The notes: generated by a model not told the origin, from the letters alone. A DNA stretch of 64,000 nucleotides from 13-2-20CM-66-19 sp963824395 (GCA_963824395.1 CAWGPF010000005.1:930001-994000), one strand, 5' to 3'. Positions 1 through 9,411 are shown, numbered from the stretch's first letter. Made by a program: numbers and translations.

Positions 1-1611
1 AAAGCGCATGCCCGCGCCGAGCGCGCGCTCGAGGAGCGCGTGGTAGCGGGCGCGGAAGCGCGCGAACCAGCGCTCGAACCCCTGCTGCAGGCGCTGGAAG
101 AACCCGGTCGCGGTCTCATGCTTGTTCGGGTCGTGCATCTGCAGCCAGTACATGGCCAGCGTCGGGACCAGCGTTCGCGAGAGCAGGTAGGAGGCGAGCA
201 TCGCGAATACCACGGCTTCGGCGAGCGGTACGAACAGATACCGCGCCACGCCCCCGAGCATGAACATCGGCACGAACACGATGCAGATGGCAAGTGTCGA
301 GACCAGGGCCGGAGTGGCGATCTCGTGCGCGCCGGTGAGGATCGCGTCCTCGACCTCCTTGCCCTCTTCGAGGTGGTAGTTGATGTTCTCGATGGTGACG
401 GTGGCATCGTCGACGAGGATGCCGACGGCGAGCGCCAGGCCTCCCAGGGTCATGATGTTGATCGTCTCCCCGAGCGCCGACAGGCACACGATCGAGGCCA
501 GGATCGACAGCGGGATGGAGATCGCGATGATGAGCGTGCTGCGCACGCTGCCGAGGAACAGCAGGATCATGAGACCGGTGAGCGCGGCGGCGATCACAGC
601 CTCGCGCACCACCCCGGAGATCGCTCCGCGCACGAAGATCGACTGATCTCCGACCAGGTCGATGTTGAATCCGGGCGGCAGCTGAGTCAGCACCGTCGGG
701 ATGCGTGCCTTGATTTCCTTGATGATGTCGAGTGTTGAGGCGCTCCCGGTCTTCAGCACGCTCATGAGCACGCCACGGCGGCCATCGCGACGCACCATGT
801 TGGTCTGCGGCGGGTAGCCATCGCGCACGTTCGCCACGTCGCGCACGTAGATCACCGTGCCATTGCGCGTGGTGACCGGCATGTCGTTCAGCTCCGCCAC
901 CGTGCGCGGGTTGGAATTCACTGACACGAAGTACTCGCGGTCGCCGATCTTCTGCGTGCCGGCCGGCAGGATCGAGTTCTGCGCCGCGATGGCGTTGGTA
1001 ATGTCGTTACCGGAGAGCCCCTGGGCACGCAAGGCATCCGGGTTCAGGTCGACCTGAACCTGGCGCTGCAGGCCGCCGTAGGGATAGGGCATGGAAGCGC
1101 CGGGCACTGTGGCGAGTGCCGTGCGGATGATGCTGTTGCCGAGGTCAAAGAGCTGCGCCTCCGAGAGCGTGTCGCTGGAGAGGGCCAGCTGCAGCACGGG
1201 CACGGAGGAGGCGTTGTAGGCAAGAATGAAGGGCGGCGTCGTACCGGGCGGCGCCTGACGCAGGCCGGTCTGCGATACGCCCGTGATCTGCGCGAACGAG
1301 AGTTCCTCGTTCACGTTGGGCTGGAAGAAGTACTTAACGATCGACTTGCCGCTCAGATTCTGTGACTCCGTGTGCTCGACGTCGTTCACGGTCGTCTGCG
1401 CGGTGCGCTCGCTGGCGAGCACCAGGCGCGTGGCCATCTCGTCCGGGGACAGCCCGGTGTAGTTCCAGATCGCGGCGACCACCGGGATCTTGATGTTCGG
1501 GAAAATGTCGGTGGGAGTGCGCAGGATCGAGAACACGCCCAGCAGCGTGATCAGGATGGCGAGCACCATGAAGGTATACGGGCGCCGCAGCGCCAGCTTG
1601 ACGATCCACAT
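1..1611 (-). CDS. RND efflux transporter permease, 3' part beyond the left edge
   Basis: This is the N-terminal half of an inner-membrane RND pump (AcrB/MdtB-like HAE family), which uses the proton gradient to export drugs or other hydrophobic compounds with a periplasmic adaptor and an outer-membrane channel. The start is ATG at 1611; 537 codons are in the window and the frame is still open at base 1. The first TM segment follows the MWIVKLALRRP start. The porter region has typical motifs (DIFPNI, PYGGLQRQVQVD). TM4 carries the adjacent Asp401-Asp402 (GILVDDAT) of the proton relay, equivalent to AcrB D407/D408. No adaptor gene is visible upstream; the next gene on this strand is the response regulator 185 bp away, a plausible regulator. 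The substrate cannot be told from sequence. Confidence 0.9.
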   Translation of the reverse strand, partial: MWIVKLALRRPYTFMVLAILITLLGVFSILRTPTDIFPNIKIPVVAAIWNYTGLSPDEMATRLVLASERTAQTTVNDVEHTESQNLSGKSIVKYFFQPNVNEELSFAQITGVSQTGLRQAPPGTTPPFILAYNASSVPVLQLALSSDTLSEAQLFDLGNSIIRTALATVPGASMPYPYGGLQRQVQVDLNPDALRAQGLSGNDITNAIAAQNSILPAGTQKIGDREYFVSVNSNPRTVAELNDMPVTTRNGTVIYVRDVANVRDGYPPQTNMVRRDGRRGVLMSVLKTGSASTLDIIKEIKARIPTVLTQLPPGFNIDLVGDQSIFVRGAISGVVREAVIAAALTGLMILLFLGSVRSTLIIAISIPLSILASIVCLSALGETINIMTLGGLALAVGILVDDATVTIENINYHLEEGKEVEDAILTGAHEIATPALVSTLAICIVFVPMFMLGGVARYLFVPLAEAVVFAMLASYLLSRTLVPTLAMYWLQMHDPNKHETATGFFQRLQQGFERWFARFRARYHALLERALGAGMRF

Positions 1612-1796
1612 TTGACCGCCAACGTTACCCGAGGCATGGGAAGCAACGATTACGCGCCGGCCGCTCTTTGTTACAGGTGAAATGGCCCCCGCAAGCACAC
1701 TGCGACACGGACCGTGGAGATTGGGCCGCCGTGAGACGCGGCCCGGCATGACGGGCGGCTACGGGCTGGGGGCGGGCTTAGGTGGAAGGCAGATCT

Positions 1797-2525
1797 TCAG
1801 TAGACGGCTTCGACGGGTACCGCGACGCGGTAACCGACGCCGCGTTCCGTGACGATGATGTGCGGCTCTGCGGGATTGGCCTCGATCTTGCGGCGCAGGC
1901 GCAGCACCTGCACGTCGATCGCCCGGTCGTAGACCTCGTTATCGTAGCGCCGACTCATCTCGATCAGCTGGTCGCGGCTCACCACGCGGTTGCCGGTCGC
2001 CAGCAGCGCCGCCAGCAGGTTGAATTCCCCGTTGCTGAGGGTGACATCAGTGCCGTCGGCTGCTGTGAGCCGCCGCGTGCGCAGGTTCAGCTCCCAGCCC
2101 GGGATCCGGTAGGCACGGCACACCCGGGTACCCCTGGCATCCTGGCTGATCTGGGTCCGGCGCAGCACTGTGCGTATGCGGGCGAGCAATTCGCGCGGGC
2201 TGAAGGGTTTGGTGAGGTAGTCGTCGGCGCCGAGTTCCAGCCCCATGACGCGGTCGGCTTCCTCGGCGCGGCCGGTCAGGATGATGACCGGGATGTGGGA
2301 TTCGGCGCGCAGCTGGCGCAGCAGCTGCATGCCGTCCTCACCCCGCAGCCGCAGGTCAAGGAGCGCCAGGTCAACGACGCCCGTGCGACAGGCGTCCAGG
2401 AACTGCGCACCCGTGGCGGCGCCAGAGACACGGAAGTCATTCTGGCCGAGGTACTCCTCGACCAGCTGCCGCACGGCACTGTCGTCGTCCACCACCAGCA
2501 CGTGTGGCACCGGGACGCTGTTCAT
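1797..2525 (-). CDS. OmpR/PhoB-family response regulator
   Basis: 242-aa two-component regulator. The N-terminal receiver has the acidic cluster D13-D15 (VVDDD), phosphoacceptor Asp57 (ALLDLRL), the Thr of ILTG and the Lys of LTKPFSP. The C-terminal winged-helix DNA-binding domain (about residues 140-235) has LSNGEFNLL, the recognition-helix region with AIDVQVLRLRRKIE, and the wing TERGVGYR. It lies upstream of the RND gene on the same strand and may control it. It is divergent from the receiver/kinase pair that starts only about 11 bp away, so those proteins are the likely signalling partners. The regulon is inferred from position only. Confidence 0.93.
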   Translation of the reverse strand: MNSVPVPHVLVVDDDSAVRQLVEEYLGQNDFRVSGAATGAQFLDACRTGVVDLALLDLRLRGEDGMQLLRQLRAESHIPVIILTGRAEEADRVMGLELGADDYLTKPFSPRELLARIRTVLRRTQISQDARGTRVCRAYRIPGWELNLRTRRLTAADGTDVTLSNGEFNLLAALLATGNRVVSRDQLIEMSRRYDNEVYDRAIDVQVLRLRRKIEANPAEPHIIVTERGVGYRVAVPVEAVY

Positions 2526-2536
2526 CGGGGGCGTCC

Positions 2537-2911
2537 GTGAAGCGCGTGCTGGTCATCGAGCGTGATAGTCTTCACCGGGACCTCATCCGTGAATGGCTCG
2601 AGGAGGGGGGCGTGCAGGCCGTGTACGCCGACGCTACCGATCAAGCTCCCGCGGATATCGATACAGTACTCGTCGACGTGTCGTGTCAGCAGCAGGCTCA
2701 TGCAACTCTCAACACCTGGCGTCGCACCTATCCCCGCGCCGCGATCGTGCTCGCCTCGGGGCGGTTCTCGGCGGGCGACATGGCGAATGATGCCATGGCA
2801 GCCCGCCTGGGAGTGACGCGCATCCTCGCCAAGCCCTTTACCCGCGCCGATCTATGGGCAGCCCTGGGCCTCACAGCAGCCTCCCCGAGCAGCGACGCAG
2901 CGCGGCGCTAG
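2537..2911 (+). CDS. stand-alone receiver-domain protein
   Basis: A single receiver (REC) domain of 124 aa with no output domain. The phosphorylation site looks intact: acidic pair E9-D10, phosphoacceptor Asp47 (VLVDVS), Ser74 and Lys99 (LAKPF). I chose GTG 2537 because it puts the beta-1 strand (KRVLVIERD) at the start and has a G-run about 5 nt upstream; an ATG at 2504 would add 11 poorly fitting residues and overlap the divergent regulator gene. It overlaps the following kinase gene by 58 nt, so the two are probably translated together. It could shuttle phosphate between the hybrid kinase and the OmpR-type regulator, or act as a phosphate sink; this is inference. Confidence 0.75.
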   Translation: MKRVLVIERDSLHRDLIREWLEEGGVQAVYADATDQAPADIDTVLVDVSCQQQAHATLNTWRRTYPRAAIVLASGRFSAGDMANDAMAARLGVTRILAKPFTRADLWAALGLTAASPSSDAARR

Positions 2912-5049
2912 GCGGCGCGCCAGCGCTCGACGGCGCCCGCGGCCGCGCGCTGCGGCTGCGCCTGATCCTGGTCGTCGTGGCCGTGTGTGCCGCCGTGTGG
3001 CTCTCGGCACTCTACGACGCGTTGCGCGACCGTGCGGCCATACTCGCCGACGCCGAGCGCCAGTACGAGAACATCGCCGGGGCGCTCGCCGAGCAGGCGG
3101 CCCGGGCGCTGCAGGGCACCGACCTGATCCTCAAGCAGGCGGCGCTGCTTGACCCGGACGTGGCGGGTGCGCCCGCCTCGCGTGACACGCTCGCGGACCT
3201 GCTGCGCCGCTACATGAGCGGCGTGCCGCAGGTGCGCAACCTGTTCCTGTTCGACCCGGCACGCTCGCTGCACGTCAGCTCGACCCAGGCCGGGCTCAAC
3301 GCGGACCTGAGTGATCGCACCTACTATCGCGCCCAGCGCGACGACCCGGCGCTCGGCCTGTTTGTGAGCGAACCATTCCTCAGTCGTGTGACCGGGGACC
3401 CGACCTTCGTCCTGTCGCGGCGTCTGCCGGGCGATGGGTTCCGCGGGATAGCTGGGGCGGCCGTGGACGTCCCCTATATCCGTCGCTTCTACAGCGCGCT
3501 CGACCTCGGCGGCGGCAGCGTGATCGAGCTGGTGCGCGCCGACGGCGCGGCACTCGTCAGTCGCGAGCAACAGGTCGTCGGTACTTCCCCGTCGCCGTGG
3601 CTGGGCGCATTGAAGGCGCTAGCGGACCGCGAGTCGCTGTCGCTCGCGGCGCACGATCCGACGCTCGGCGCGATGCGAGTCAGCCTGCGCAAGGTGCCCG
3701 GATACCCCGCGGTGGTGGTGGTGGGGCGCAGCGAACACGCGATTCTCCAGGACTGGCGCGCCAAGACCTGGGACAACGTGATCCGCACCTTCGTCATCAC
3801 CTTACTCGCCACGTTCCTGCTGGTGGCATTCCTGCGCCAGCTCGCCCGGCACGAGCGCATGACCGGACAGCTGCACCAGTCGCAGAAGCTCGAAGCGCTG
3901 GGGACCCTCGCCGGCGGCATCGCCCACGATTTCAACAACGTTCTCGGCGCGATTCTCGGCTATAGCGAGCTTGGCATCGAACACACCGAGCCCGGAACGG
4001 CACTGCGGCGCTATCTGGACAACATCGTGATGGCCGCCAATCGCGCGCGGGACCTCGTCGCCCGCATCCTTGCCTTCAGCCGCCCGGGGATGGGCAGTGC
4101 CGAGCCACTGGTGCTGCAGCGTATCCTCACTGAGGTGCGTAATCTCAGCGCCGCGGCGCTGCCGGCGCGGGTCACGGTGAGCGTGCGTGCGCCCGAACGC
4201 CCGCTGATCGTCGCCGGCGATGCGGCGCAGCTGCATCAGATGTTCGCCAATCTTGTGACCAATGCCGTGCAGGCAGTCGGGGCTGCGGGCCGGGTCGAGG
4301 TCAGCGCGAGCGCCGTCGTGATCGACAGCGAGCGCGTCTGTACCGTCGGCCGCCTGCGGCAGGGACCCTATGCCCGCGTCGACGTCACCGATACCGGCGT
4401 CGGGATGAGTGCCGGACAGGTCGAGCGCATCTTTGACCCGTTCTTTACGACCAAGCCGGTGGGCGAGGGCACCGGTCTCGGCCTCTCACTGGTGCATGGC
4501 ATCGTGCTCGATCACGACGCCGCGCTCGAGGTCGCAAGCCGCGCGGGCGCCGGCACCACCTTCAGCGTGTTCCTGCCGCTGGCGAGCGGTGAGCCCACCG
4601 CGGAGCCTGCACCGGTGGCGCTCGCCACCGGACGCGGGGAGACGGTGCTGGTGGTTGATGACGAGGAGAGCCTCGTGCGCCTGACGGAGGAAGTGCTCGC
4701 GGGCCTCGGCTACGAGCCGGTCGGCTGCGTCGGGGCATTGCAGGCGCTGAAGGTGTTCCGCAGTAACCCCGAGCGCTTCGATGCGGTGGTGAGTGATGTC
4801 ATCATGCCGGAGATGTCGGGCACCGAGCTGTTGCAGGAGATGCGGCGCGTGCGTGCCGGCCTGCCGGCGGTGCTGGTGAGCGGCTACGGCGGCCCGGACC
4901 TGCAGGCGCAGGCCGCCGCCGCCGGAGTGCAGACCGTTCTGAGCAAACCCCTGCACGCTGCGGACCTGGCGGCGGCTCTGGCGGCGGCGCTCGGGAACTC
5001 AGGCAAGCGCGAGCGCGTAGCCGAGCAGGCATCAGACACGGTGGCATAA
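2854..5049 (+). CDS. membrane-bound hybrid sensor histidine kinase
   Basis: 731-aa hybrid kinase. Order: TM1 (about 34-56); a roughly 250-aa periplasmic region of the double-Cache type (DRTYYRAQRDD, FVSEPFLSRVTGDPTFVLSRR); TM2 (about 308-330); HisKA dimerisation helix with phospho-His358 (GGIAHDFNN); HATPase domain with N box (LVTNAVQAV), G1 (DTGVGMS), F box (FDPFFTTK) and G2 (GTGLGLS); a C-terminal receiver with Asp648 (VVSDVIMPEMSG) and Lys in LSKPL. No PAS or HAMP domain is obvious. ATG 2854 overlaps the preceding receiver gene by 58 nt; no better in-frame start precedes TM1. dCache sensors often bind small organic ligands, but the ligand here is unknown. Confidence 0.92.
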   Translation: MGSPGPHSSLPEQRRSAALGGAPALDGARGRALRLRLILVVVAVCAAVWLSALYDALRDRAAILADAERQYENIAGALAEQAARALQGTDLILKQAALLDPDVAGAPASRDTLADLLRRYMSGVPQVRNLFLFDPARSLHVSSTQAGLNADLSDRTYYRAQRDDPALGLFVSEPFLSRVTGDPTFVLSRRLPGDGFRGIAGAAVDVPYIRRFYSALDLGGGSVIELVRADGAALVSREQQVVGTSPSPWLGALKALADRESLSLAAHDPTLGAMRVSLRKVPGYPAVVVVGRSEHAILQDWRAKTWDNVIRTFVITLLATFLLVAFLRQLARHERMTGQLHQSQKLEALGTLAGGIAHDFNNVLGAILGYSELGIEHTEPGTALRRYLDNIVMAANRARDLVARILAFSRPGMGSAEPLVLQRILTEVRNLSAAALPARVTVSVRAPERPLIVAGDAAQLHQMFANLVTNAVQAVGAAGRVEVSASAVVIDSERVCTVGRLRQGPYARVDVTDTGVGMSAGQVERIFDPFFTTKPVGEGTGLGLSLVHGIVLDHDAALEVASRAGAGTTFSVFLPLASGEPTAEPAPVALATGRGETVLVVDDEESLVRLTEEVLAGLGYEPVGCVGALQALKVFRSNPERFDAVVSDVIMPEMSGTELLQEMRRVRAGLPAVLVSGYGGPDLQAQAAAAGVQTVLSKPLHAADLAAALAAALGNSGKRERVAEQASDTVA

Positions 5050-5051
5050 GG

Positions 5052-5588
5052 ATGCGCGCCGCGTACCAAAATCCCGCCCGGCGGGACCTGTTTGGCCGGG
5101 CCCGACCCGGAGGTCCCGGCACGCGGGCGCACGGTGCCTGTGGGCTCCTCCTGGCGGGCCTCTTCTGGGCGCCGCTGGCGCCGGCCGCTCCGGCGGATGC
5201 GGCTTCGGCCAGTGGCGACATGGATGCGCGGCTGGACCTGCTGTTCGGCGAGCACGCTCCATACCGGGCGTTCCTGCAGCAGCTGCAGGGGGCCGTCGCC
5301 GCCGATGAGCGCCAGCGCGTCGCGACGCTGGTGAGTTATCCGCTCAAAGTGAAGCTCGATGGGCAGGTGGTGCACCTGAGGACGGCGCAGCAGTTCCTCA
5401 GCCACTATGACGAGCTGCTGCCTCCGGCCACCCGCGCGCTGATTGCGGCACAGTCCTACGAGCAGCTGTTCGTCAACGGTGACGGCGTCATGATCGGCAG
5501 CGGCCAGCTGTGGTTCAGCGGCGTCTGCAACGACGAGCGCTGCGGGCGACGCATCGTCAAGATCATCGCGTTCAACCCGGGCGGCTAG
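5052..5588 (+). CDS. predicted exported protein of unknown function
   Basis: 178 aa, starting 2 bp after the kinase stop, so likely in the same transcript. The N-terminus has a long basic stretch and then a hydrophobic core (about 29-46) ending in Ala-rich residues, which looks like a signal peptide with an extended n-region. The mature part is mixed alpha/beta with an aromatic and basic C-terminal half (SYEQLFVNGDGVMIGSGQLW) and a close pair of cysteines (GVCNDERC). The overall feel is NTF2/Cache-like, but I do not recognise the family. Its position after a periplasmic-sensing kinase allows an accessory role; this is untested. Confidence 0.6.
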   Translation: MRAAYQNPARRDLFGRARPGGPGTRAHGACGLLLAGLFWAPLAPAAPADAASASGDMDARLDLLFGEHAPYRAFLQQLQGAVAADERQRVATLVSYPLKVKLDGQVVHLRTAQQFLSHYDELLPPATRALIAAQSYEQLFVNGDGVMIGSGQLWFSGVCNDERCGRRIVKIIAFNPGG

Positions 5589-5668
5589 ACCGAAGGGAGC
5601 GGGGCCGCCGGGCCAATGGCGATCCCTCGCGCGCCGGAGTAACCTGCGTCGCAGGAGGGACTCAATCC

Positions 5669-6295
5669 ATGTCAAAGACGCTTCAGAGAATAACACTCGC
5701 CGCCGTAGTGCTCCTGGTCGCAGCCTGCGGAACCACGACCTTCACGTCCACCTGGAAAGCCCCGGGAACGGCGCCGATCAATCCGGTGGGCAAGACCGTG
5801 GCGGCCGTCTTCGTCTCGCGTGATGAAAGCCGGCGGCGGCCCGCCGAAGACCAGCTTGCGGCGGATCTCAGCGCACACGGCGCCAAGGGTGTCGCTGCCT
5901 ACACGATCCTGCCGGATGAGATGCGCCAGAACGGTGACGCTGCGCGGGCGGCGTTGAAGGCCGCCGGGTGCGACGGCGTGGTCATCATGCGCGTGGTCGG
6001 GAAGGACCAGCAGATCAACTACACGCCCGGCATGGCGATGCCGGCGTACTACGGCGGCTTCGGGCCCTACTGGGGTTATGGCTGGGGCGCGGCCTACTCA
6101 CCGCCCACTGTCACCACCGATACGATCATTTCGGTCGAGACGCTGGTGTACTCCCTGGCGACCGACAAGCTGTTGTGGGCGAGTTCGAGTCACACCACGA
6201 ATCCTTCGAACCTCGATGCCCTGGTGAGCGAGGTCGCTCAGGCCACTGCCAAGGAAATGGAAAAGCAGGGGCTGATCGTGATGCCGGCGAAATGA
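5669..6295 (+). CDS. outer-membrane or periplasmic lipoprotein, unknown function
   Basis: 208-aa lipoprotein. ATG 5669 has a strong ribosome site (GGAGGGA, 9 nt upstream). The signal peptide ends in lipobox LVAAC with Cys20. The mature protein begins with a TTTFTSTWKAPG stretch, followed by an alpha/beta part (GKTVAAVFVSRDE to AGCDGVVIMRVV), a Tyr/Gly-rich loop (YYGGFGPYWGYGWG) and an ETLVYSLATDKLLWAS strand. This resembles small lipoproteins of the DUF4136/CsgG-like type, but I cannot assign it firmly. The next small gene overlaps its stop by ATGA, so they are probably coexpressed. Confidence 0.75.
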   Translation: MSKTLQRITLAAVVLLVAACGTTTFTSTWKAPGTAPINPVGKTVAAVFVSRDESRRRPAEDQLAADLSAHGAKGVAAYTILPDEMRQNGDAARAALKAAGCDGVVIMRVVGKDQQINYTPGMAMPAYYGGFGPYWGYGWGAAYSPPTVTTDTIISVETLVYSLATDKLLWASSSHTTNPSNLDALVSEVAQATAKEMEKQGLIVMPAK

Positions 6296-6666
6296 GCGCC
6301 CGCATGCCCGCCGCTCGCCAGGTGTGGCTGCGGCTGGCCTGCCGGGGAAGCCTCTTTGTGGTCGCCGAGGCCCTGGCGTCCACCCCGCAGGCCTGGAGTG
6401 AGTACGACGCGGAAGTGCTCAAGGCCTGCGTCGCGGCGAGCTCGCTCAGGAACGCTCGCGCGGCGGGGCAGCGCGTGGATTTCGACGATGCGGTGGGTTA
6501 CTCAGCGCTCCTGCTCTCGGGCCACTACCCCCAGCCCCACATGAAGAATCAGCCGGGGCGTGAACTGTGCCTGTTCAACCGGCGCACGCGCACCGCAGTG
6601 GTATCGGAGGCGGACGCTCTGCTGCATGGCAAGCCAACCGTCGCAGCGGCGAATGTTACCCGCTAG
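6292..6666 (+). CDS. small protein of unknown function, possibly exported
   Basis: 124 aa, start ATG 6292 overlapping the stop of the lipoprotein gene (ATGA). A second ATG four codons later (6304) is also possible. The N-terminus has a weak hydrophobic segment (WLRLACRGSLFVVAEALA) that may be a signal peptide. The rest has one Cys near residue 43 and a Leu/Tyr-rich stretch, then a basic NRRTRT segment. It is not recognised. Its stop shares the tetranucleotide CTAG with the stop of the convergent DUF3089 gene. Support comes from translational coupling and position, not from homology. Confidence 0.5.
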   Translation: MSARMPAARQVWLRLACRGSLFVVAEALASTPQAWSEYDAEVLKACVAASSLRNARAAGQRVDFDDAVGYSALLLSGHYPQPHMKNQPGRELCLFNRRTRTAVVSEADALLHGKPTVAAANVTR

Positions 6667-7763
6667 GGTGCTCGGGCCGCGCTGCCGGCGCGGAACGCCC
6701 GGATGCGCGCGCGCGCGTTGACACGGATGTTGCTGTAGAAAACGTTGTAGTCAAAAACGTGGTAGCTGCCCATGAGGGTCAGCGCATCGGCAAAGCCATG
6801 CCGGCGCGCGAGCGGGATGTCGATGCGCAGTGCCCCGCCATCGCAGCGGGCGCCGGTCAGCCCCGGTTGCGGAGGTTCAAGCGGCGACTCCGGCCGCACT
6901 CCGGGGAGGGCGCCGAGATTGAGCTCTGCGCTCGCCGCGCCGCCGAGCGTCCAGGTGAGCGGGTTCACACAGACGCTGGCGCGCTCGCCCATGGGCTGGT
7001 AGCGGCCCGCGAGCCAGATGAGACCGCTGTGCCTGCGCCGGCTGTCGTCGCTGCCTTCCTTCTCGGTATTCCAGTCGATCAGGCAGCCGGTCTGCGTCGC
7101 CGAGCGGCACACGGGGATGCCGCTCGCCTCGATCTCGAGCGGCACTTCATGTCCGATCACGTAGGCTGCGACCAGGAGTTGCTGCGCGGGTTTGCCGGCG
7201 ATGCGCTCCTGCAGCAGCCGCATCGCGTGCAGCGATCCTTGGCTGTGGCTTGCGATGATGAAAGGCCGGCCATGGTTCTCGTGAGCCAGGTAGTAGTCAA
7301 AGGCGCGCTGCACGTCCGCGTAGGCCAGCTCGAAGGCCGCCTCTGATTGCGCCTCATCGCGCGAGAAGAAGGCACGCAGGTTTGCCTGGCGGTAGCGCGG
7401 CGCGTAGATGTGGCAGCAGGCATTGAAGACACTTGCCTGGAAGCGCAGTACGCCGCGGCTGAGCCGGGTGCCCGGGCTGCCCGCTTCGTCGAAGCGGGCA
7501 TTCTCGGCACTGCCCGAGAGGTAGGTGGTCGGGTGAATAAAGAAGACGTCGGCCTTCTCCTGCTCCGGCAAGGCGGCGTCCGCAAGTCCCGGTGCCACCG
7601 CGTCCGCATCGCTCGGCCGGTGCGGCCAGGCCGCCCAGGCCGCAGGCTGTGAATAATCCGGGGCGGGTGGCGGCGCCACCTCCTCCGCCGCAGCGGCGGG
7701 GCAGCCGAGCTTCAGTAGCAGCAGCGCGACCGGTAGCCCGGCGCCGCCGCGAAATAGTCTCAC
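6663..7763 (-). CDS. DUF3089 alpha/beta-hydrolase-like exported protein
   Basis: 366 aa, with a signal peptide (hydrophobic residues about 10-26, ending in an Ala-rich stretch). The mature part matches the DUF3089 family: VFFIHPTTYLSG, then ASVFNACCHIYAPRYRQ, then a nucleophile elbow HSQGS with Ser174, and later GCLIDWNTE. These proteins are predicted serine hydrolases of the alpha/beta fold acting outside the cytoplasm; their substrate is unknown. It is separated from mctP by 83 bp on the same strand, so it may have its own promoter. The 3' end is convergent with the small gene and overlaps it by 4 bp. Confidence 0.85.
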   Translation of the reverse strand: MRLFRGGAGLPVALLLLKLGCPAAAAEEVAPPPAPDYSQPAAWAAWPHRPSDADAVAPGLADAALPEQEKADVFFIHPTTYLSGSAENARFDEAGSPGTRLSRGVLRFQASVFNACCHIYAPRYRQANLRAFFSRDEAQSEAAFELAYADVQRAFDYYLAHENHGRPFIIASHSQGSLHAMRLLQERIAGKPAQQLLVAAYVIGHEVPLEIEASGIPVCRSATQTGCLIDWNTEKEGSDDSRRRHSGLIWLAGRYQPMGERASVCVNPLTWTLGGAASAELNLGALPGVRPESPLEPPQPGLTGARCDGGALRIDIPLARRHGFADALTLMGSYHVFDYNVFYSNIRVNARARIRAFRAGSAARAP

Positions 7764-7846
7764 GCGAGAGTTCCTGGCCTTACCTGCGGCTCAACAACGC
7801 GCCTGGGGTCTTCCGCGTTGACGCTGTCTGCCACCGGGCCGTGCCA

Positions 7847-9388
7847 TTAGGCGAAATAATCGGCGGCGAGCGTCTCATCGGCGCCGCGCGAGCCGAGTGC
7901 GTTGAATACCGGCGTCAGGACAAGCACCAGTACCAGGTTCAGCACCACCGTGTAGAAGGCGCTGTAGCCGGGGAGCGCCAGGTGGCCGAAGTTCAGGGGG
8001 AAGGTCGGCGTCAGGTTTGCCGCGACTGCCATCCAGGTGCCGGCAATCGTGCCTGCAGCCCAGCCCACGAGGAGTGCCCAGGAGTTGAACCAGCGCGTAT
8101 AGGTGCCCAGCATGACCGCGGGCAGGGTCTGGATGATCCAGATGCCCCCGAGCAGCTGCAGCTGAATCGCATACTTGGTCGGCACGAAGAGAATGAACGC
8201 GAGAGCACCGACCTTGACGATGAGGGACACCCACTTGGCAATCTGCGATTCCTCGCGTGCGGTGGGGTTGGTGTTGATGAACTCGCGGTGGATGTTGCGG
8301 GTGTAGAGATTGGCAGCCGCGATCGACATGATCGCGGCCGGCACCAGGGCTCCGATGGCGATGGCGGCGAAGGCGATGCCCACGAACCAGCTCGGAAAAC
8401 TGTGCAGCAGCAGCGCCGGCACGGCGAAGTTGTTGCTGAACTGTTTGAAGCCGGCCGCGTATTCGGGCATCTCCTTGACTCCCGCGGCGATGGCGAAGAA
8501 GCCGAGCAGCGCGAGCAGCCCGAGCATGAAGGTATAGCCGGGTAGCAGCGCGGCGTTGCGGCGGATGGCCTTACCGCTGCTCGCACTCAGGATCCCCGTG
8601 AGTGAGTGGGGGTACAGGAACAGGGCAAGGGCCGAGCCGAGCGCCAGCGTCGCATAGGCGCTGTAAGCGCCGGTGGTGTTCGGACCCGGCGTCGCCAGGA
8701 TCAGCTTCGAGGGCGGGATGGCCGCGAAAATCTTGCCGAAGCCGCCGAGCTGCATGGGAATGACGATCACCGCTGCGAAGGCAGTGATATAGATGAGGAG
8801 ATCCTTGACGATGGCGATCGAGGCCGGCGCGCGCAGGCCGCTCGAGTAGGTGAAGGCTGCGAGTACCACGAACGCGATCAGGAGCGGCAACTCGCCCATG
8901 AAGCCGGTGCCGGAAATTCCGAGCGCTCCCACCACCACCTGGATGCCGACCAGCTGCAGCGCGATGTAGGGCATCGTCGCCACGATGCCGGTGACCGTGA
9001 TGGCCAGGGCCAGCCAGCGGTTGCCGAAGCGGCCCTTCACGAAGTCTCCCGCCGTGATGTAGCCGCGCTTATGGCACACGTGCCACAGACGCGGGAAGAC
9101 CAGAAATAGAATGGGATAGATGACGATCGTGTAGGGCACGGCGAAGAAGGCGAGCGCGCCCGTACCAAACGCGAGCGCCGGAACCGCGACGAAGGTATAG
9201 GCGGTGTACAGATCACCGCCGACCAGGAACCAGGTGATGAGCGTCCCGAAGCGCCGCCCGCCGAGCCCCCATTCGTGCAGCTGCTCCAGATCGCCGCGCC
9301 GCCAGCGCGCGGCGGCAAAGCCGAGCCAGCTCACGAACAGGAACAGAATCGCGAAGATCGTGAGCGCAACCCAGTTCACGCCTTGCAT
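7847..9388 (-). CDS. mctP: MctP-like sodium:solute symporter for monocarboxylates
   Basis: 513-aa inner-membrane symporter of the SSS family with about 13 TM segments. The N-terminus (VNWVALTIFAILFLFVSWLGF), EWGLGGRRFGTLITWFL and the TM region with GDLYTAYTF are typical of MctP, which takes up pyruvate, lactate and related short acids in rhizobia. It sits behind a DUF3311 gene, the usual small partner of this branch. I chose ATG 9388, which has a G-run 5-6 nt upstream; ATG 9406 (six codons longer) would start 5 bp after the DUF3311 stop but has its GA-rich site directly against the start. The exact substrate is inferred from the family. Confidence 0.82.
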   Translation of the reverse strand: MQGVNWVALTIFAILFLFVSWLGFAAARWRRGDLEQLHEWGLGGRRFGTLITWFLVGGDLYTAYTFVAVPALAFGTGALAFFAVPYTIVIYPILFLVFPRLWHVCHKRGYITAGDFVKGRFGNRWLALAITVTGIVATMPYIALQLVGIQVVVGALGISGTGFMGELPLLIAFVVLAAFTYSSGLRAPASIAIVKDLLIYITAFAAVIVIPMQLGGFGKIFAAIPPSKLILATPGPNTTGAYSAYATLALGSALALFLYPHSLTGILSASSGKAIRRNAALLPGYTFMLGLLALLGFFAIAAGVKEMPEYAAGFKQFSNNFAVPALLLHSFPSWFVGIAFAAIAIGALVPAAIMSIAAANLYTRNIHREFINTNPTAREESQIAKWVSLIVKVGALAFILFVPTKYAIQLQLLGGIWIIQTLPAVMLGTYTRWFNSWALLVGWAAGTIAGTWMAVAANLTPTFPLNFGHLALPGYSAFYTVVLNLVLVLVLTPVFNALGSRGADETLAADYFA

Positions 9389-9411
9389 GTCATCCCCCGC
9401 AGTCATCCCTC

